From NCBI GenBank assembly GCA_964249735.1, contig CAXUDP010000052.1, positions 1 to 24,062 on the forward strand: a stretch of 24,062 bases of DNA, written 5' to 3'. Positions 7,903 to 15,276 of the stretch are shown in pieces; the stretch's first letter is position 1, and every line of letters begins with the position of its first letter. A program made the position numbers and the translations under genes. The notes beneath the pieces are model-generated. The model was not told where the DNA came from, made no database searches, and was given only the letters and a program-made list of their open reading frames with translations. The DNA comes from Lichenicola sp964249735 (GTDB taxonomy: Bacteria; Pseudomonadota; Alphaproteobacteria; Acetobacterales; Acetobacteraceae).

Positions 7903-8514
7903 TCAGGCGTAGCGGGTGGTGGACAGGCGGTGCAGCTCCAGGGTGTTCAGCACGTCGGCACTGCTCAGGCCGCCGGCGACCAGGGTGTTGTCAGCGGTGC
8001 GCTTCACCCCGTAGGCGGTGAGCTCGTCGGCGGTCCAGGCGCGGGAACCGGGGCGGGCGGGGGTGGGACCGCCTGCCAGGGCGGTGCCGGCATCGGCGCC
8101 GGGCTGGGCGGGGGACGTTGCAGGGGAGGGTGTGGCAGTGCCCGCGGCAGGCCTGGCAGCGGAATGGAACAGGCGGGCGAACAGGTGGAGGCCGATGGCT
8201 TCCGGGTCGATTCCGGTCACCTTCTCCGCCACCGTGATGCCGACGCCGACCGGGCCGCCCAGGGCAAAGCTGGTGCCGAGCGAGGCGACGAAGCGCAAGT
8301 CGGTGTTACCCTGGTCGCCGGTGATGGCGCGGTAGATCGGCCCGACCACGGGTATGTACTGCAGCGGGTTGAGGTCGGACAACAGGCTGCGGAAGAAGCC
8401 GCCAGGGTGGGCCGCGCCCTGGGCGGTCGCGGAGGCGGCGGCCGGCGGGGCAGCGGCCGATGCGGCAGCGGCCGGCATGGGCGCGGAAGCCTGGATCGTC
8501 CCGTCGGTCGCCAT
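7903..8514 (-). CDS. Uncharacterised Ala/Pro-rich protein with a central conserved-looking segment
   Basis: A 203-residue protein I do not recognise. Residues 1-38 and 118-158 are low-complexity Ala/Pro/Gly linkers. Residues 39-112 look folded and under selection: FFRSLLSDLNPLQYIPVVG, IYRAITGDQGN, then a Gly/Ala/Val stretch ALGGPVGVGITVAEKVTGIDPE, amphipathic and not clearly transmembrane. The C-terminal 45 residues (WTADELTAYGVKRT...LNTLELHRL) look like a short helical module. No signal peptide is visible. The ATG at 8514 has GGGAGG 8 nt upstream; the frame stays open to 8628 but the extra part looks non-coding. It sits 54 bp upstream of lhr. Part of its linker is repeated in inverted orientation at 9517-9556. 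Confidence 0.7.
   Translation of the reverse strand: MATDGTIQASAPMPAAAASAAAPPAAASATAQGAAHPGGFFRSLLSDLNPLQYIPVVGPIYRAITGDQGNTDLRFVASLGTSFALGGPVGVGITVAEKVTGIDPEAIGLHLFARLFHSAARPAAGTATPSPATSPAQPGADAGTALAGGPTPARPGSRAWTADELTAYGVKRTADNTLVAGGLSSADVLNTLELHRLSTTRYA
8062..8100 (-). repeat. Inverted dispersed repeat, copy A (inside the uncharacterised gene)
   Basis: Read on the minus strand, the last 36 bases of this segment match the plus strand at 9521-9556 at 33 positions with no gaps. The shared core is ACCGCCCTGGCAGGC. It encodes the linker GADAGTALAGGPT. The two copies face each other about 1.4 kb apart, flanking the DUF1697 gene. Confidence 0.5.
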
Positions 8515-8633
8515 GCATGCAGCCTCCCGTCGACCGCCAGGGTGCGCGTGGGAGATGAACGAATCGCTAACGAGGCCGCAGGGGCAAGGAACACCGCATC
8601 CGTTCGACACGACACGATGAACCCCCACGGACC

Positions 8634-9149
8634 TCAGGACAGGGCGGTCACCATCTCGGCCAACCTCGCCACCGTGTTCATGTTCCGCGCGGTGCCGGTC
8701 TTCTCGCCAGGGATGCGAAGCCGGGTGTTGGCCATGCCGACCGGGTGGAAGACGAACAGCTCGTGCCGTCCCAGGCGTATCTGTTCGTCTTTCATCCCAG
8801 TCACCCCATCGAGCGGATGACCTGGCAGCGGCCCGTCCAGGAACAGCGCCATGACCCGGTTGCCCGGCTCATCCTTGAAAGGGTTGTCCGCCAGCGTGTC
8901 GGCGATCTCGGATGCGGTTCGCACCAGCACGCCGACGCGCTTGCCGGCGTAGGTGTGGAGTCGCTGCTCAAGGTTCGATCTGATTGCGTCGGCCGCATCG
9001 CCGCTTCGGAAAACGACGTTGCCGCTCGCGATATAGGTTTGCACCTGAACTAGTCCTGCCGCCTCGCAGATCCCGGTCAGCGTCGTCATCTGCAGCTTCC
9101 CGGTGCCACCCACGTTCACCGCCCGAAGCAGGGCAACGTAGCCCGTCAT
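8634..9149 (-). CDS. DUF1697 family protein
   Basis: A 171-residue protein of the DUF1697 family, function unknown. It shows the family opening YVALLRAVNVGG (residues 3-14), then YIASGNVVF and the C-terminal portion with TARNMNTV, where members usually carry R(N)WNTV-like sequence. Length and motif order are typical for an intact member. Two adjacent ATG codons (9152, 9149) precede the conserved start, with GGGA just upstream; the frame is open to 9212, but that part carries no family sequence. It lies alone between two longer gaps (119 and 470 bp) and is not obviously in an operon. Confidence 0.85.
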   Translation of the reverse strand: MTGYVALLRAVNVGGTGKLQMTTLTGICEAAGLVQVQTYIASGNVVFRSGDAADAIRSNLEQRLHTYAGKRVGVLVRTASEIADTLADNPFKDEPGNRVMALFLDGPLPGHPLDGVTGMKDEQIRLGRHELFVFHPVGMANTRLRIPGEKTGTARNMNTVARLAEMVTALS

Positions 9150-9618
9150 CATGTCCCGCACGACGCCATCGTTGAGCAGGGGCTTATCGCAGCCGGTGCG
9201 TATCCGCTTCAAGCTTCCTCGGGTTCCGGGCCGATCCTGTGCTGGCCACAGCCCAGTGGCGGTTCGCTCGGCGTGACGCTGGCAGCGGATCGCCGAGGCG
9301 GAGCTTCAGCCTTTCATCAAATATGACCAGAAACAGGAACGTCTTCTGTGTTGACCATGAACCCATGTGCTGGATGGTAGGGGCATAGGCGCCAGGCCAA
9401 GTATGGCTTCACGTGCACTCACCAGTCATGTCGCAGAATGCGATGTGAGCCGTCTGGGTGTCGCCAATACCCTCATCCCACACGATCCAGCGCAGGCCAT
9501 CCGGATGCGAAAGGTCGGCCGCCGATGCCACCACCGCCCTGGCAGGCAGTCCCACCGCCCGCGCCTGAACGGCCGGATAGCTGGGGCTGGAGGAACGAGG
9601 TGGCTTGGCGGACGCGAC
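9150..9618. other. Gene-poor gap with possible gene remnants
   Basis: About 470 bp with no convincing intact gene. Two things are visible. The first is the inverted copy B of the linker repeat at 9517-9556. The second is a minus-strand open frame 9409-9618, in the azoR frame directly after its stop, whose later part contains HPDGLRWIVWDEGIGDTQ, which looks protein-like but has no good start or ribosome site. A 60-codon minus-strand frame at 9184-9366 is not supported by any recognisable family. The segment near 9300-9400 is less GC-rich than its surroundings. I read this as decayed sequence. Confidence 0.4.
9517..9556 (+). repeat. Inverted dispersed repeat, copy B (in the gap after azoR)
   Basis: From 9521 it matches the reverse complement of 8062-8100 at 33 of 36 aligned bases. 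After a gap of about 16 bp relative to copy A, a further similar patch (CCCGCGCCTG) follows, so the homology probably continues with a deletion. Read on the plus strand it gives ADATTALAGSPTARA then a stop, like the GADAGTALAGGPTPARPG linker of copy A. Confidence 0.5.
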
Positions 9619-10230
9619 TCAGACAGGCTGGAGGCCAGCTGCCTGTTGCAGCGCCGCGTCGAGGGCCTTCCGGCGCTGTTCGGCGCCGGTGGCGACGCCT
9701 TCGGCAACGATCACCTCGAGGTCGGGCAGGCCGATGAAGCCGAGGGCGGCGCGCAGGTAGCTTTCCTGGTGCTCGTACGGGGCGGCCGGGGCGCCCGGGC
9801 CGTAGAAGCCGCCACGTGACAGGGCGAGGATTACCCGCTTGCCGCCAGCGAGCCCTTCCGGACCGTTGGCGGTGTAGTGGAAGGTTTTGCCTGCCACCAG
9901 GATGCGGTCGATCCAGCTCTTGAGCTGGCTCGGGATGGTGAAGTTGTACATCGGCACGCCGAGCACGACGATGTCGGCGGCGAGGAACTCGGCCAGCACC
10001 GTGCCGCCGAGCGCCAGGTCCTCCTGCATCGCCTGGTCGTGCTGCACGTCGGCGCTCTGCCCGGCGAGGTAGGCGCCGGACAGATGCGAGATCGGGCTCG
10101 CGGCGAGGTCGCGATGCTGCACCTCCAGGTCGTCGTGCAGGCTGCGCAGGCGTGCCACGGCCGCGGCGGAGATGGCGCGGCTGACCGAGTTGTCGCCGAG
10201 GATGCTGGAGTCGACGTGAAGGAGCTTCAT
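9619..10230 (-). CDS. azoR: FMN-dependent NADH-azoreductase
   Basis: A 203-residue flavodoxin-like fold enzyme that reduces azo bonds and quinones with NADH through bound FMN; the E. coli homologue has 201 residues. Diagnostic blocks are MKLLHVDSSILGDNSVSR (1-18, phosphate/FMN loop), PMYNFTIPSQLKSWIDRI (93-110) and LSRGGFY (137-143). The natural role is likely quinone or electrophile detoxification. The ATG at 10230 has AGGA 7 nt upstream. It is divergent from the head GIN gene across 208 bp containing nested inverted repeats, so a dedicated regulator is plausible, although no regulator gene is adjacent. Confidence 0.92.
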   Translation of the reverse strand: MKLLHVDSSILGDNSVSRAISAAAVARLRSLHDDLEVQHRDLAASPISHLSGAYLAGQSADVQHDQAMQEDLALGGTVLAEFLAADIVVLGVPMYNFTIPSQLKSWIDRILVAGKTFHYTANGPEGLAGGKRVILALSRGGFYGPGAPAAPYEHQESYLRAALGFIGLPDLEVIVAEGVATGAEQRRKALDAALQQAAGLQPV

Positions 10231-10272
10231 GGGCGGGTCCTGTCGGTTGCCGATGGCGATGCGGCTGCGTGC

Positions 10273-10317
10273 GGCCTCCGCGTCCGACGCGGGTTGGACC
10301 ATACGAGCCCGGAGGCC
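10273..10317. promoter_or_regulatory. Nested inverted repeats in the azoR / GIN divergent region
   Basis: The inner element CCGCGTC-C-GACGCGG (10278-10292) is a 15-bp perfect inverted repeat about one base. The outer arms GGCCTCCG (10273-10280) and CGGAGGCC (10310-10317) are perfect 8-bp complements separated by 29 bp. They lie 43-87 bp upstream of the azoR start, where an operator would be expected. Confidence 0.4.
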
Positions 10318-10438
10318 AAACCTTGGCATGCCTGGCCACGTCGCGCGAAGCCGCGATGGCACGGCTAAGGAAAAACAACGGGTTGGACGCTGGTACGGTC
10401 CCTGCAATGGAAACAGCACATCCGCGGAGAGTTCCCCC

Positions 10439-11203
10439 ATGCGTGTATCTCGGCTGCTGCCCGTCATCCTGCTCGGCGCGTCCCTGCCATTGGCCCCGGC
10501 CTGCGCGGCGGAGCGTGCCGTGCAGGTGGACGGATCGAGCCTGGCGATCGACGACCCGTGCGCGCGGCAGGTGACGATCACGACGGATCCGTCGCTGCAT
10601 GGCCGCGTCGCGATGGAGGCGACGGCGGATCATCCGGAGGAGATCGACCGGCTGTCGTTCGACACGCAGGGTGCGGCGCGGGTGCGTCCGCTGCGCGATC
10701 ACGCGTCCTGCTGGACACCGACGCCGGACGAATCGTTCACGCCGACGCTGCGACTGGCGCTGCGTGTGCCGGAACGGTTCGGGGTGGCGATCGCCGAGCC
10801 GGGCTTCGGCCAGTACGACATCGGCGCGATCGGGACGCTGACGCTGGACGTGTCCGGCGCCGGCGTGGTCCGGGTGGCGGGGGTGGCCGGACACGCGGCG
10901 ATCGCCCTGTCCGGGGCGGCGGAGGTGACGATCGCGCAGGCGGAGGCCGACGCGCTGGACACGCAGATGAGCGGGGCGGGCAGCGTGACGGTGTCGCAGG
11001 GGCGCATCGGCCGGGTCCACGCGCAGGTGAGCGGCGCAGGCACGATACGCGTGGGCGCAACCGTCGGCGACGCGTCGGTGGAGCTGTCCGGGTTCGGCTC
11101 GGTGCGGTTCGCGACGCTGACCGGTCGGCTGACCCGGGAGGTCAGCGGGGCCGGCACCGTGTCCGTGGGCGGGGTCGCGGTCGGCGGCGACCCGTCGGAC
11201 TGA
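10439..11203 (+). CDS. Secreted head GIN domain (DUF2807) beta-helix protein
   Basis: A 254-residue exported protein. Residues 1-23 form a signal peptide (Arg5, hydrophobic core LLPVILLGASLPL, Ala-Cys-Ala near the cleavage site); the cysteine context does not fit a lipobox, so signal peptidase I is more likely. After residue about 125 it is built of roughly 20-residue beta-strand repeats marked by SGAG or near variants (LDVSGAG, IALSGAA, TQMSGAG, AQVSGAG, VELSGFG, REVSGAG), the parallel beta-helix pattern of the 'head GIN' or putative auto-transporter adhesin family. Two cysteines (about 42 and 88) may form a disulfide. The ATG at 10439 has GGAGAG about 7 nt upstream. The cellular role is unknown; it is probably periplasmic or surface-associated. 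Confidence 0.82.
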   Translation: MRVSRLLPVILLGASLPLAPACAAERAVQVDGSSLAIDDPCARQVTITTDPSLHGRVAMEATADHPEEIDRLSFDTQGAARVRPLRDHASCWTPTPDESFTPTLRLALRVPERFGVAIAEPGFGQYDIGAIGTLTLDVSGAGVVRVAGVAGHAAIALSGAAEVTIAQAEADALDTQMSGAGSVTVSQGRIGRVHAQVSGAGTIRVGATVGDASVELSGFGSVRFATLTGRLTREVSGAGTVSVGGVAVGGDPSD

Positions 11204-11221
11204 GCCGTCGGGCGCGCTCAG
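11200..11221. terminator. Hairpin between convergent GIN gene and ornithine aminotransferase
   Basis: CTGAGC (11200-11205) and GCTCAG (11216-11221) are perfect 6-bp arms with a 10-nt loop, beginning at the stop codon of the plus-strand gene in a 30-bp convergent gap. No T-tract is present on either side, so a terminator role is only inferred from position. Confidence 0.3.
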
Positions 11222-11233
11222 CCCCAGTCCGGT

Positions 11234-12442
11234 TCAGCCTTGCGCGAGCACGGCGGCGAAGCGGTCGACCGCCCAGTCCACCGTGTCCGCGTCGATCACC
11301 AGCGGCGGGGCGATGCGGATGGTGTGGGTATGGGTTTCCTTGCACAGCAGGCCGGCCTCGCGCAGCCGCTCGCAGACGGGCCGGGCGCCGCCGTAGGCGG
11401 GATCGAGCTCGACCGCGATCATCAGGCCGCGGCCGCGCACCTCGCGGACCGCGTTGTTGCTGATCCGCGCCAGGCCGTCGCGCAGGCGCAGGCCCTGGAT
11501 CGCCGAGTTCTCGATCATGTTCTCCTCGACCAGCACCTTGAGCGCCATGCGCGACACCGCGCAGGCGAGCGGGTTGCCGCCAAAGGTGGAGCCGTGCTCG
11601 CCGGGGCGGAGCACGGCCATCGCCGCCTCGTGGCTCAGCACCGCGGAGACCGGGTAGAAGCCGCCGGACAGGGCCTTGCCGATCAGGGTGAGGTCGGCCT
11701 CGATGCCCTCGTGCTCCTCGGCGAGCAGGGTGCCGGTGCGGCCGAGGCCGGTCTGGATCTCGTCGAGGATCAGCAGCACGTCGTGCGCGGTGCACAGCGC
11801 GCGGGCGCGGCGGAGGTAGCCGTCGGGCGGGATCACGACGCCGGCCTCACCCTGGATCGGCTCGACCAGGAAGGCGGCGGTGTTCGGGGTGATGGCGGCC
11901 TCCAGCGCGGCGGCGTCGCCATAGGGGATGACGCGGAAACCGGGGGTGAACGGGCCGAAGCCGTCGCGGGACGCGTCGTCGGTGCTGAAGCTGACCACAG
12001 ACAGGGTGCGGCCGTGGAAGTTGCCGTCGCAGACGATGATCTCGGCCTGGTCCGGGGCGACGCCCTTGACCTGGTAGGCCCATTTGCGGGCCACCTTGAG
12101 CGCGCTCTCGACCGCCTCGGCGCCGGAATTCATCGGCAGCACGCGGGTGGAGCGGGTGAGGGTGCACAGCTCCTCGTAGAACAGGCCGAGCTGGTCGTTG
12201 TGGAAGGCGCGCGAGGTCAGTGTGAGGCGGGAGGCCTGTTCGGTGAGGGCCTGGAGGATGCGCGGGTGGCAGTGGCCCTGGTTCACTGCGGAATAGGCGG
12301 ACAGGCAGTCGAGGTAGCGGCGGCCGTCCAGGTCCCATACCCAGACACCCTCGCCGCGGGTGAGCATCACGTCCAGGGGCTTGTAGTTGCTGGCGCCGTA
12401 GCGGGATTCGCGGGTCAGGAGCTCCGCGGTGGTGGTCTGCAT
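11234..12442 (-). CDS. rocD: Ornithine--oxo-acid aminotransferase
   Basis: A 402-residue class III PLP-dependent aminotransferase. It moves the delta-amino group of ornithine to 2-oxoglutarate, giving glutamate semialdehyde on the route between arginine/ornithine and proline/glutamate. Key parts are SGAEAVESALK (106-116), GNFHGRT (140-146), LILDEIQTGLGRTG (224-237) with the PLP-contacting Asp227, and Lys256 in IGKALSGGFYPVSAVL as the Schiff-base lysine. The N-terminal SRYGASNYKPLDV(13-25) and length fit ornithine aminotransferase better than acetylornithine or GABA aminotransferases. The ATG at 12442 has GGAGG 5 nt upstream. It lies 29 bp downstream of a metallophosphoesterase gene in the same direction. 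Confidence 0.92.
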   Translation of the reverse strand: MQTTTAELLTRESRYGASNYKPLDVMLTRGEGVWVWDLDGRRYLDCLSAYSAVNQGHCHPRILQALTEQASRLTLTSRAFHNDQLGLFYEELCTLTRSTRVLPMNSGAEAVESALKVARKWAYQVKGVAPDQAEIIVCDGNFHGRTLSVVSFSTDDASRDGFGPFTPGFRVIPYGDAAALEAAITPNTAAFLVEPIQGEAGVVIPPDGYLRRARALCTAHDVLLILDEIQTGLGRTGTLLAEEHEGIEADLTLIGKALSGGFYPVSAVLSHEAAMAVLRPGEHGSTFGGNPLACAVSRMALKVLVEENMIENSAIQGLRLRDGLARISNNAVREVRGRGLMIAVELDPAYGGARPVCERLREAGLLCKETHTHTIRIAPPLVIDADTVDWAVDRFAAVLAQG

Positions 12443-12471
12443 GGATGCCTCCGAGGATCCGGATCGGCCGG

Positions 12472-13287
12472 TCAGCAGGCCTCGGCCACGGCGCGGATGC
12501 GGGCGACGGAGCCGTCGTTGGAAGGGACCACGGACAGCACCAGGTCGTCCAGGAAATGCTGGTTGCAGGCGCGCGGGCCGGCGCCGTTGGTGACGATGCG
12601 TGTGCCGCCGGGGCGGAGCAGCGACCAGGTGCGATGGGTGTGGCCGTGGATCCAGAGGTCGACCAGCCCGGAATCGGTCAGGTGCGACAGGTCGGAGGCG
12701 GAGTTGCCGGCGGCCCAGCTGCCCCAGAGATGCTCGGGCATGCACAGCGGGTGCGGCGCGTGGTGGGTGACCACGACCACCGGCCGGGCGTCGCGCGGTC
12801 GGCGGAGCTGCGCCTCCAGGCGGCCGCGCAGCAGGTTGTGCAGCCGGGCAGCGTCGGCGTTGGTGAGCGGCCGGTGGCCCTCGACGCCGGCGGGAACGGC
12901 GATCGGCTCGCCGGTGGGAGCGCCGGGCCGCATCGCGCGGCCGCCGAGCCAGCCATCGGCCCAGAGCGTGCCGCCGAGGAAGCGCAGGCCGCCGATCTCG
13001 GCCTCGTTGCCCTCCAGCAGGGTGATGCCGAGGCGGGCGGCCTGCTCGCGGGCGGGGGCGAGCTCGGCCGGCACCACGCCGTTCCAGTACTCGTGGTTGC
13101 CCATCACGAACACCGCCGGGCGACCGTCGGCGAGGCGCTCGACCACGCGCAGGCCCTGCTCCGGCGCGCCCTCGAACACGTCGCCCGCCACCACCAGCAC
13201 GTCGAAGTCGGGCGGGGGAGGGCGGTAGGCCTGGGGATAGGGCGTGGCCTCCAGATGGAGGTCGGACAGGATCCAGAGCCGGGTCAT
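12472..13287 (-). CDS. Calcineurin-like metallophosphoesterase
   Basis: A 271-residue two-metal phosphoesterase with the complete motif series SDLHLE (8-13), GDVFEG (35-40), GNHEYW (63-68), THHAPH (174-179) and HGHTHRT (214-220). The fold is certain, the substrate is not; similar proteins are variously annotated as phosphodiesterases or nucleases. Cytosolic, no signal peptide. The ATG at 13287 overlaps the serB stop by 4 bp (ATGA) without its own Shine-Dalgarno, so it is translated with serB. It is clearly distinct from the PPP-type protein at 2201-2950 and from PdeM. Confidence 0.85.
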   Translation of the reverse strand: MTRLWILSDLHLEATPYPQAYRPPPPDFDVLVVAGDVFEGAPEQGLRVVERLADGRPAVFVMGNHEYWNGVVPAELAPAREQAARLGITLLEGNEAEIGGLRFLGGTLWADGWLGGRAMRPGAPTGEPIAVPAGVEGHRPLTNADAARLHNLLRGRLEAQLRRPRDARPVVVVTHHAPHPLCMPEHLWGSWAAGNSASDLSHLTDSGLVDLWIHGHTHRTWSLLRPGGTRIVTNGAGPRACNQHFLDDLVLSVVPSNDGSVARIRAVAEAC

Positions 13288-14174
13288 TCGCGGAAGGCGG
13301 AGGCGGGATAGCCCTGCGCGAACAGCAGCGCGCGCAGGTCGGCGTGGTCGATGCGGTTGGCCACCGCGTCGGCCACCACGGGCTTGGCGTGGTAGGCGAT
13401 GCCGAGGCCGGCCTCGCGCAACATGTCGAGGTCGTTGGCGCCGTCGCCGACCGCCAGCGTGGCGGCGAGGCGCAGGGAGCGGGATTCCGCCAGGTTGCGC
13501 AGGGATTCGAGCTTGGCGGCGCGGCCTAGGATGGGCTCGGCGACGCGGCCGGTCAGCCGGCCGTTGGAGATGCCGAGCTGGTTGGCATGGTGCACGTCGA
13601 AGCCGCAGGCGCTCGCGACACGGGCGGTGAACCAGGTGAAGCCGCCGGACACCAGGGCGGCGGTGGCGTTGTGGGCGCGCATGGTGGCAACCAGCGTGCG
13701 GGCGCCGGGGGTGAGGCGGGTGTCGGCCCAGGTGGCGTCGAGGGCCTGCTCGTCGAGGCCGCGCAGCAGGCCGACGCGCTCGCGCAGGGCATCGGCGAAG
13801 TCGATCTCGCCGTTCATGGAGCGGCGGGTGATGGCGGCCACGCGCTCGCCGACGCCGGCGCGTGCGGCGAGGTCGTCCAGGGTTTCGGAGGAAACAATCG
13901 TGCTGTCCATGTCGGCGACCAGCAGGCCCTTGCGCCGGCCGCGCGAGCGGGTCAGCAGCACGTCGATGTGCGAGGGGGCGAGGCGGGCGCGGATGTCTGC
14001 GAGCGAGGGTCCGGACGGGGACGGGGCGGCGCAGGGAATGTCGGCAGCCTCGCCCGGGGACAGGATCACGGCGGGCTGGCCGGAAACGAGGGTGCGCGCC
14101 TCCTCGATCGCAGCGGGAGACAGGCTGGTGGCGTCGCGCCGGGCGACCAGGGTGAAGGTGTAGGGCAGGGTCAT
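13284..14174 (-). CDS. serB: Phosphoserine phosphatase
   Basis: The last step of serine synthesis: hydrolysis of 3-phosphoserine by a HAD-superfamily phosphatase. The 296-residue protein has an N-terminal regulatory-like segment (1-80) and a HAD domain. Motif I is DMDST (88-92; nucleophile Asp88, acid Asp90), motif II SGGFT (176-180), motif III Lys221 and motif IV GDGANDLDML (243-252). The ATG at 14174 lacks a clear ribosome site; the frame is open to 14237, but that part runs into the miaA leader on the other strand and has no family sequence. It leads a three-gene run with the metallophosphoesterase (4-bp overlap) and rocD. It is divergent from miaA across 75 bp. Confidence 0.94.
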   Translation of the reverse strand: MTLPYTFTLVARRDATSLSPAAIEEARTLVSGQPAVILSPGEAADIPCAAPSPSGPSLADIRARLAPSHIDVLLTRSRGRRKGLLVADMDSTIVSSETLDDLAARAGVGERVAAITRRSMNGEIDFADALRERVGLLRGLDEQALDATWADTRLTPGARTLVATMRAHNATAALVSGGFTWFTARVASACGFDVHHANQLGISNGRLTGRVAEPILGRAAKLESLRNLAESRSLRLAATLAVGDGANDLDMLREAGLGIAYHAKPVVADAVANRIDHADLRALLFAQGYPASAFRE

Positions 14175-14249
14175 GACGACACGGAACAACCGCCTGGATG
14201 GCCGAAGCGTGGTGGCAGGGATGTCCCGGTGAGGCAAGGCGGGTCAGCC

Positions 14250-15239
14250 ATGCGGACGGGCGCGCCCGGGCACTGCCTGATCGTGGCCGGCCCGACCTGC
14301 AGCGGCAAGTCGGCGCTGGCGCTGCGCCTGGCGCAGGAACTGGACGGCGTGGTGGTCAATGCGGACTCGATGCAGGTGTATCGGGAGCTCCGCATCCTGA
14401 ACGCGCGGCCGACGCCGGCGGATGAGGCGGCAGTGCCGCACCGGCTGTATGGGGTCCGGCCGGCCTCCCTGCCGGGCAGCGTCGCCTGGTGGCGGGAGGC
14501 GGCGCTGGGAGCGATGGGAGAAGCGTGGGCGGCGGGGCGGCTGCCGATCCTGTGCGGCGGGACCGGGATGTACCTGCGGGCGCTGACGCACGGGCTGTCG
14601 GCCATTCCCGGTCCGGGGCCGGAAGCGCAGGCAGAGGCGCGCGGGCTGCTGGCGGAGATCGGGGCGGAGGCGCTGCACGGGCGGCTGCTTGCGGTGGATC
14701 CCGTGACGGCGTCGGGGCTGCGCCCGTCGGACGGACAGCGGCTGGCGCGGGCGTGGGAGGTGTGGCGCGGCACCGGGCAGGGGATGGCGGCATGGGCGGA
14801 ACGGCCGGGACTGCCGCCGGCGCCGTGCCGGTTCAGCGCGATCCGGCTGGCGCCGGCGCGCGACGTGTTGCGCGCGGCGATCGGGGGGCGGTTCGAGGCG
14901 ATGCTGGCGCAGGGCGCGCTGGGCGAGGTGGAGGCGCTGCTGGCGCAGGAGCTGCCGACATCGCTGCCGGCGATGCGGGCGCACGGGGTGCCGGAGCTGG
15001 CGGGGGTGCTGCGCGGGACGACGACGCTGGAAGCAGCATCAAGGCGGGCGGTGCTGCTGCAGGGGCAGTATACCAAGCGGCAGGCGACCTGGTTCGCGCA
15101 TCATCCCCTGGCGAGCCCGGGGCGGACCCAGGTCGTCTGCACCCGCATAGCTGGTATGACGCAACAAATGGAAAGAATGTTGTCGGAATTGTTGTCGTTC
15201 GTTGTCGCCGATGTTGACGCCCCGCGGCGGGACGCATAG
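14250..15239 (+). CDS. miaA: tRNA dimethylallyltransferase
   Basis: Adds a dimethylallyl group to N6 of A37 in tRNAs reading codons that begin with U. The 329-residue protein has the P-loop GPTCSGKS (14-21), NADSMQVYREL (37-47), GGTGMYLRAL (103-112), and near the end QYTKRQATWF. All are diagnostic of MiaA. The ATG at 14250 is preceded by a G-rich AAGGCGGG region; a GTG at 14229 is an in-frame alternative. The C-terminal tail after QATWF is about 40 residues and unusually rich in Leu and Val in a less GC-rich patch, but similar hydrophobic ends occur in MiaA proteins. It ends 37 bp before ilvB, so the ilvB promoter probably overlaps the miaA 3' end. Confidence 0.95.
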   Translation: MRTGAPGHCLIVAGPTCSGKSALALRLAQELDGVVVNADSMQVYRELRILNARPTPADEAAVPHRLYGVRPASLPGSVAWWREAALGAMGEAWAAGRLPILCGGTGMYLRALTHGLSAIPGPGPEAQAEARGLLAEIGAEALHGRLLAVDPVTASGLRPSDGQRLARAWEVWRGTGQGMAAWAERPGLPPAPCRFSAIRLAPARDVLRAAIGGRFEAMLAQGALGEVEALLAQELPTSLPAMRAHGVPELAGVLRGTTTLEAASRRAVLLQGQYTKRQATWFAHHPLASPGRTQVVCTRIAGMTQQMERMLSELLSFVVADVDAPRRDA

Positions 15240-15242
15240 GAC
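15214..15242 (+). promoter_or_regulatory. Candidate promoter of the ilvBHC operon
   Basis: TTGACG (15214-15219) is followed after 17 bp by TAGGAC (15237-15242). The -35 match is good, the -10 match weak. It overlaps the end of miaA and would give a leader of only about 25-30 nt before ilvB, leaving no room for a long attenuator. Confidence 0.3.
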
Positions 15243-15276
15243 AACCCGCCCGCTCACGTCGCGGCAGGAGCACGAG

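Noticed and set aside
9184..9366. 60-codon minus-strand frame upstream of DUF1697
   Set aside because: No family resemblance, no good ribosome site, and it overlaps the leader of the next gene.
15120..15239. Leu/Val-rich MiaA tail as an attenuation leader peptide for ilvB
   Set aside because: The residues are part of the MiaA frame, there is no separate start with a ribosome site, and no terminator/antiterminator pair fits the 37 bp before ilvB.
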